From contig NZ_MJGC01000042.1 of assembly GCF_001746915.1 (NCBI RefSeq), positions 42,247 through 106,246 of the forward strand: DNA of 64,000 nt. The letters are read 5' to 3'. The DNA is from Desertifilum tharense IPPAS B-1220 (lineage in GTDB: Bacteria; Cyanobacteriota; Cyanobacteriia; Cyanobacteriales; Desertifilaceae). The notes under the pieces are model-generated. The model saw nothing but the letters and a program-made list of their open reading frames with translations. It had not been told where the DNA came from and ran no database searches. Below are positions 61,875 to 64,000 of the stretch, piece by piece (positions within the stretch are counted from its first letter, which is position 1; each line of letters opens with the position of its first letter). Both the position numbers and the translations under genes were made by a program.

Positions 61875-63447
61875 TCCTCAAGAAGCATCCCCTGTAGCAG
61901 ATATTCTGATTGTTGACGATCATCCGAATAATCTACGGGTTTTATCGACTATTCTGGAAGACAAAGGCTATCAAGTCCGCAAGATTATCAGCGGTAAGCT
62001 GGCGCTTAAAGTCATAGAAGCAGAACCTCCAGACTTGATTTTGCTCGATATTCTCATGCCAGAGTTAGATGGCTATGAAGTTTGCACGTTGCTGAAGAAA
62101 AATCCCAAAACTTCGGCAATTCCAGTTATTTTTATTAGCGCGCTAGATGAGGCTTTCGATAAAGTGAAAGCTTTTGAGGTTGGCGGCGTAGACTATATTA
62201 CTAAACCTTTCCATGCAGCGGAAGTTTTAGCTCGCGTTAAGCATCAACTCACCATTCGGAGTTTGCACTTAGCCCTGCACCACAAAAATCAATCGCTTTA
62301 CGAACAAAATCTCTTGTTAGCTCAAGAAATTAAGGAGCGAGAACGGACGGAATCTGAGATTAATCTGTTACTCAAAGCCACGCAAGCCATTAGCGAAGCG
62401 GTTGATTTCTATTCGGCGCTAGAGGTTGTACTTTTACATATTTGTCAGGTAATTGGTTGGGATTTTGGAGAAACTTGGATTCCGAATAAAACTCAAACCA
62501 GTTTAGAATGTTGTGCGGGCTGGTATGCTAAAGATTCTCAATTGGAAAGCTTTCGTAACGAACGTAAAACTTTGAATTTTATGCCCAATGAAGGGTTGCC
62601 CGGAAAAGTTTGGCTTTCTAAACAGGCAGAATGGATTGAAGATATTTCTTATCCTTGCGATCGCTTGGTTTGGCGAACTTCTGTGGCTTTAGATTTGGGC
62701 TTAAAGACGGCTTTGGGCGTCCCTATTATTTTTGATAATGAAGTCTTGGCGATTTTGATTTTCTTTAAAAGAGAGTCGCTGAAATCGGAACAGCGGATTG
62801 TTAATTTAGTCAGTGCAGTTGCGGCTCAGTTGGGGTCTTTAATTCAACTCAAAAAAGTAGAAGCAACTCTGAAAAGAATGAATTCTGACTTGAATCGTTT
62901 AGCCACATTAGATGAGTTAACAAACGTAGCCAATCGTCGTTCGTTTAACGAGCATTTTAAGCAGGAGTGGCGACGGTTAGCCAGAGAGCGATCGCCCTTG
63001 TCTTTAATCTTATGCGATCTAGACTATTTTAAGCTTTATAACGATACCTACGGTCACTTGGCAGGGGATTTTTGCTTGCAACAAGTGGCTCAAGCAATTC
63101 AACAAGAAGTTAATCGCCCTGCGGATTTAGTGGCGCGATATGGGGGAGAAGAATTCACCATTATTCTACCCAACACGCCGATTCAAGGCGCGCTCAAAGT
63201 CGCAGAAAGAATGCAAAGTGCAGTCCGCAGCCTGCAAATTGTTCACGCTCAATCTCCCGTCCATGATTATTTAACCTTGAGTTTGGGAGTCACCAGTATT
63301 ATCCCTCAAATCAAGCTCGATCCTCTCATTTTAATTGCCATTGCAGATCGGGCGCTATATGAAGCCAAGCAACAGGGGAGAAATCGAGCCATTGTAAAAG
63401 TGTTAGATTCTTCATCTCCGGAAATGGAATTCTATCTCTCTCGCTAA
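61867..63447 (+). CDS. Response-regulator diguanylate cyclase (REC-GAF-GGDEF)
   Basis: This 526-residue protein makes c-di-GMP from GTP. A receiver domain (1-125; Asp61 in LLDILMPELDG, acidic pair Asp17/Asp18, Lys in YITKPF) precedes a coiled linker, a GAF domain (about 160-325) and a GGDEF domain. That domain has the active motif GGEEF and an RPAD inhibitory site five residues before it, so it should be active and product-inhibited. Its start overlaps the kinase gene by 8 bases, implying translational coupling and phosphotransfer from the kinase (inference). Confidence 0.93.
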   Translation: MNSPQEASPVADILIVDDHPNNLRVLSTILEDKGYQVRKIISGKLALKVIEAEPPDLILLDILMPELDGYEVCTLLKKNPKTSAIPVIFISALDEAFDKVKAFEVGGVDYITKPFHAAEVLARVKHQLTIRSLHLALHHKNQSLYEQNLLLAQEIKERERTESEINLLLKATQAISEAVDFYSALEVVLLHICQVIGWDFGETWIPNKTQTSLECCAGWYAKDSQLESFRNERKTLNFMPNEGLPGKVWLSKQAEWIEDISYPCDRLVWRTSVALDLGLKTALGVPIIFDNEVLAILIFFKRESLKSEQRIVNLVSAVAAQLGSLIQLKKVEATLKRMNSDLNRLATLDELTNVANRRSFNEHFKQEWRRLARERSPLSLILCDLDYFKLYNDTYGHLAGDFCLQQVAQAIQQEVNRPADLVARYGGEEFTIILPNTPIQGALKVAERMQSAVRSLQIVHAQSPVHDYLTLSLGVTSIIPQIKLDPLILIAIADRALYEAKQQGRNRAIVKVLDSSSPEMEFYLSR

Positions 63448-63653
63448 GTAAATTCTCTCAGCGCAATTAAACGGAGAGGCCAGAAAAAGCTTCATCTTGC
63501 CTTCACAAAAGTCGCCCAATTGGCGATTTACTTTTAAATTTCGATGAAGTTATCCTGAATTGAGAGCGATCGCCCCCGTACATCTTCTATGCTAGGAGTC
63601 ATCGAGTCCAGTAATTTTACGGAAATAGCCTCAGCAGGCTCGGAGAAGGATCA

Positions 63654-63725
63654 ATGATTATACTCACTATTCTTTTTGTCCAACTGGGTTTGCTCGGAAT
63701 GTTCTATATCGCCTCGCAGCTATAG
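63654..63725 (+). CDS. Predicted 23-residue single-span membrane microprotein
   Basis: The frame MIILTILFVQLGLLGMFY then IASQL is one hydrophobic helix. AGAAGGA ends 4 bases before the ATG, a strong and well-spaced SD. A strong terminator follows at 63813-63843. That makes a short self-contained transcription unit. The size is like PetN- or PsbT-class subunits, but the sequence matches none I know. Confidence 0.55.
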   Translation: MIILTILFVQLGLLGMFYIASQL

Positions 63726-63812
63726 ACTGAAGACGCGCTACACCATCAGTTGTTTAGCAATCACTATCAGAAATGAATTTTAGGGTGCAAAGGTTGAAAA
63801 TTGCATGAGAGA

Positions 63813-63843
63813 GGGTGCGTTAAGTAGCGCACCCCTTTTTTTT
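63813..63843 (+). terminator. Rho-independent terminator
   Basis: GGGTGCG (63813-63819) pairs with CGCACCC (63828-63834) across an 8-base loop, followed by C and eight T residues. It would end the transcript of the microprotein. Confidence 0.88.
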
Positions 63844-63865
63844 GCGTTGAATAGGGGAGAAGAGG

Positions 63866-63905
63866 ATGGGGGGAAGAAGGGAGTTGGGAATTGGGAGTTA
63901 GGGGT
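63866..63905. repeat. G-rich low-complexity repeat, second tract
   Basis: GGGGGGAAGAAGGGAGTTGG followed by GAATTGGGAGTTAGGGGTTG matches the tract at 48176-48290. It abuts and supplies the stop codon of the PEP synthase frame. Confidence 0.8.
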
Positions 63906-64000
63906 TGAGACTGATAGAATCGATACCTTGTTCGACTAAGAATTGGGCAAACTCTGGATAATCGCTAGGCGCTTGACCGCAGATGCCAATTTTGCGATTA
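63898..64000 (-). CDS. ppsA: Phosphoenolpyruvate synthase, 3' end (partial, apparently truncated)
   Basis: The minus strand reads from the window edge [20 protein letters not shown] then [11 protein letters not shown] and stops. This is the C-terminal signature of PEP synthase (GICGQ with the catalytic Cys, then GIDSxSLNP). PEP synthase converts pyruvate and ATP to PEP, AMP and phosphate. Homologs usually continue D-x-V-xx-T for about 15-20 residues after SLNP. Here the stop falls exactly where the G-rich repeat begins, so the last helix seems to be lost. Confidence 0.85.
   Translation of the reverse strand, partial: NRKIGICGQAPSDYPEFAQFLVEQGIDSISLNP

Overview
The window is chromosomal DNA from a cyanobacterium, most likely a filamentous non-heterocystous (Oscillatoriales-like) form. 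The evidence is a psbA gene for the photosystem II D1 protein, an NDH-1 ndhK gene, a CURT1/CAAD thylakoid protein, cofG, Ycf46- and DUF1257(Ycf35)-type genes, very frequent GCGATCGC (HIP1-like) octamers, and a large CRISPR array whose repeat, read on the minus strand, ends in ATTGAAAC. The species cannot be named from sequence alone.

Layout. 0-9 kb: ndhK, a pentapeptide-repeat protein, an SDR oxidoreductase, a PAS-Crp fusion regulator, a CAAD protein, and a DrrAB-type ABC exporter with a small secreted protein. 9-16 kb: an O-antigen-ligase-like membrane protein converging on a giant secreted protein with an FHA/TPS N-terminus, beta-helix repeats and a C-terminal CHAT (caspase-like) protease. 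16-25.7 kb: a ParDE-like toxin-antitoxin pair, a ribulokinase-like FGGY kinase, a quinone oxidoreductase, psbA (E130 form), cofG, a ComFB-like protein, tRNA-Cys, an HNH endonuclease, a proline-rich lipoprotein and a zinc-ribbon membrane protein. 25.75-29.25 kb: a 48-repeat CRISPR array with its probable leader at the right end and no cas gene in the window. 29.5-32.5 kb: the three-gene pnt transhydrogenase operon. 33-38.6 kb: a DUF2808 gene, then the ribosome/membrane-biogenesis cluster rpmH-rnpA-PH protein-yidC-jag-DUF177-ycf46. 38.6-48 kb: SH3 and peptidoglycan-binding secreted proteins, an inositol-phosphatase-family enzyme, an RHH/AAA/DUF1257 operon related to Ycf46, a lipoprotein, a TerB plus Mo-nitrogenase-C protein and a zinc alcohol dehydrogenase. 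48-58.4 kb: low-complexity repeats, a sodium:solute symporter, a second giant FHA-CHAT protein and a GH31 glycosidase. 58.4-64 kb: a hybrid histidine kinase with an ethylene-receptor-like membrane domain, overlapped by a response-regulator diguanylate cyclase, two predicted single-span microproteins, and the 3' end of a phosphoenolpyruvate synthase gene.

The most interesting points are: the two paralogous FHA-CHAT proteins, both with an intact His/Cys pair and neither with a TpsB partner nearby; the ethylene-receptor-like kinase, which has lost the copper-binding Cys and is coupled to a c-di-GMP synthase; low-complexity repeats that supply the stop codons of neighbouring genes, including an apparent truncation of the PEP synthase C-terminus; CRISPR spacers shaped like intrinsic terminators; and several short membrane ORFs. 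Most other genes are ordinary cyanobacterial housekeeping genes. Start codons were chosen from visible Shine-Dalgarno (SD) motifs where possible.
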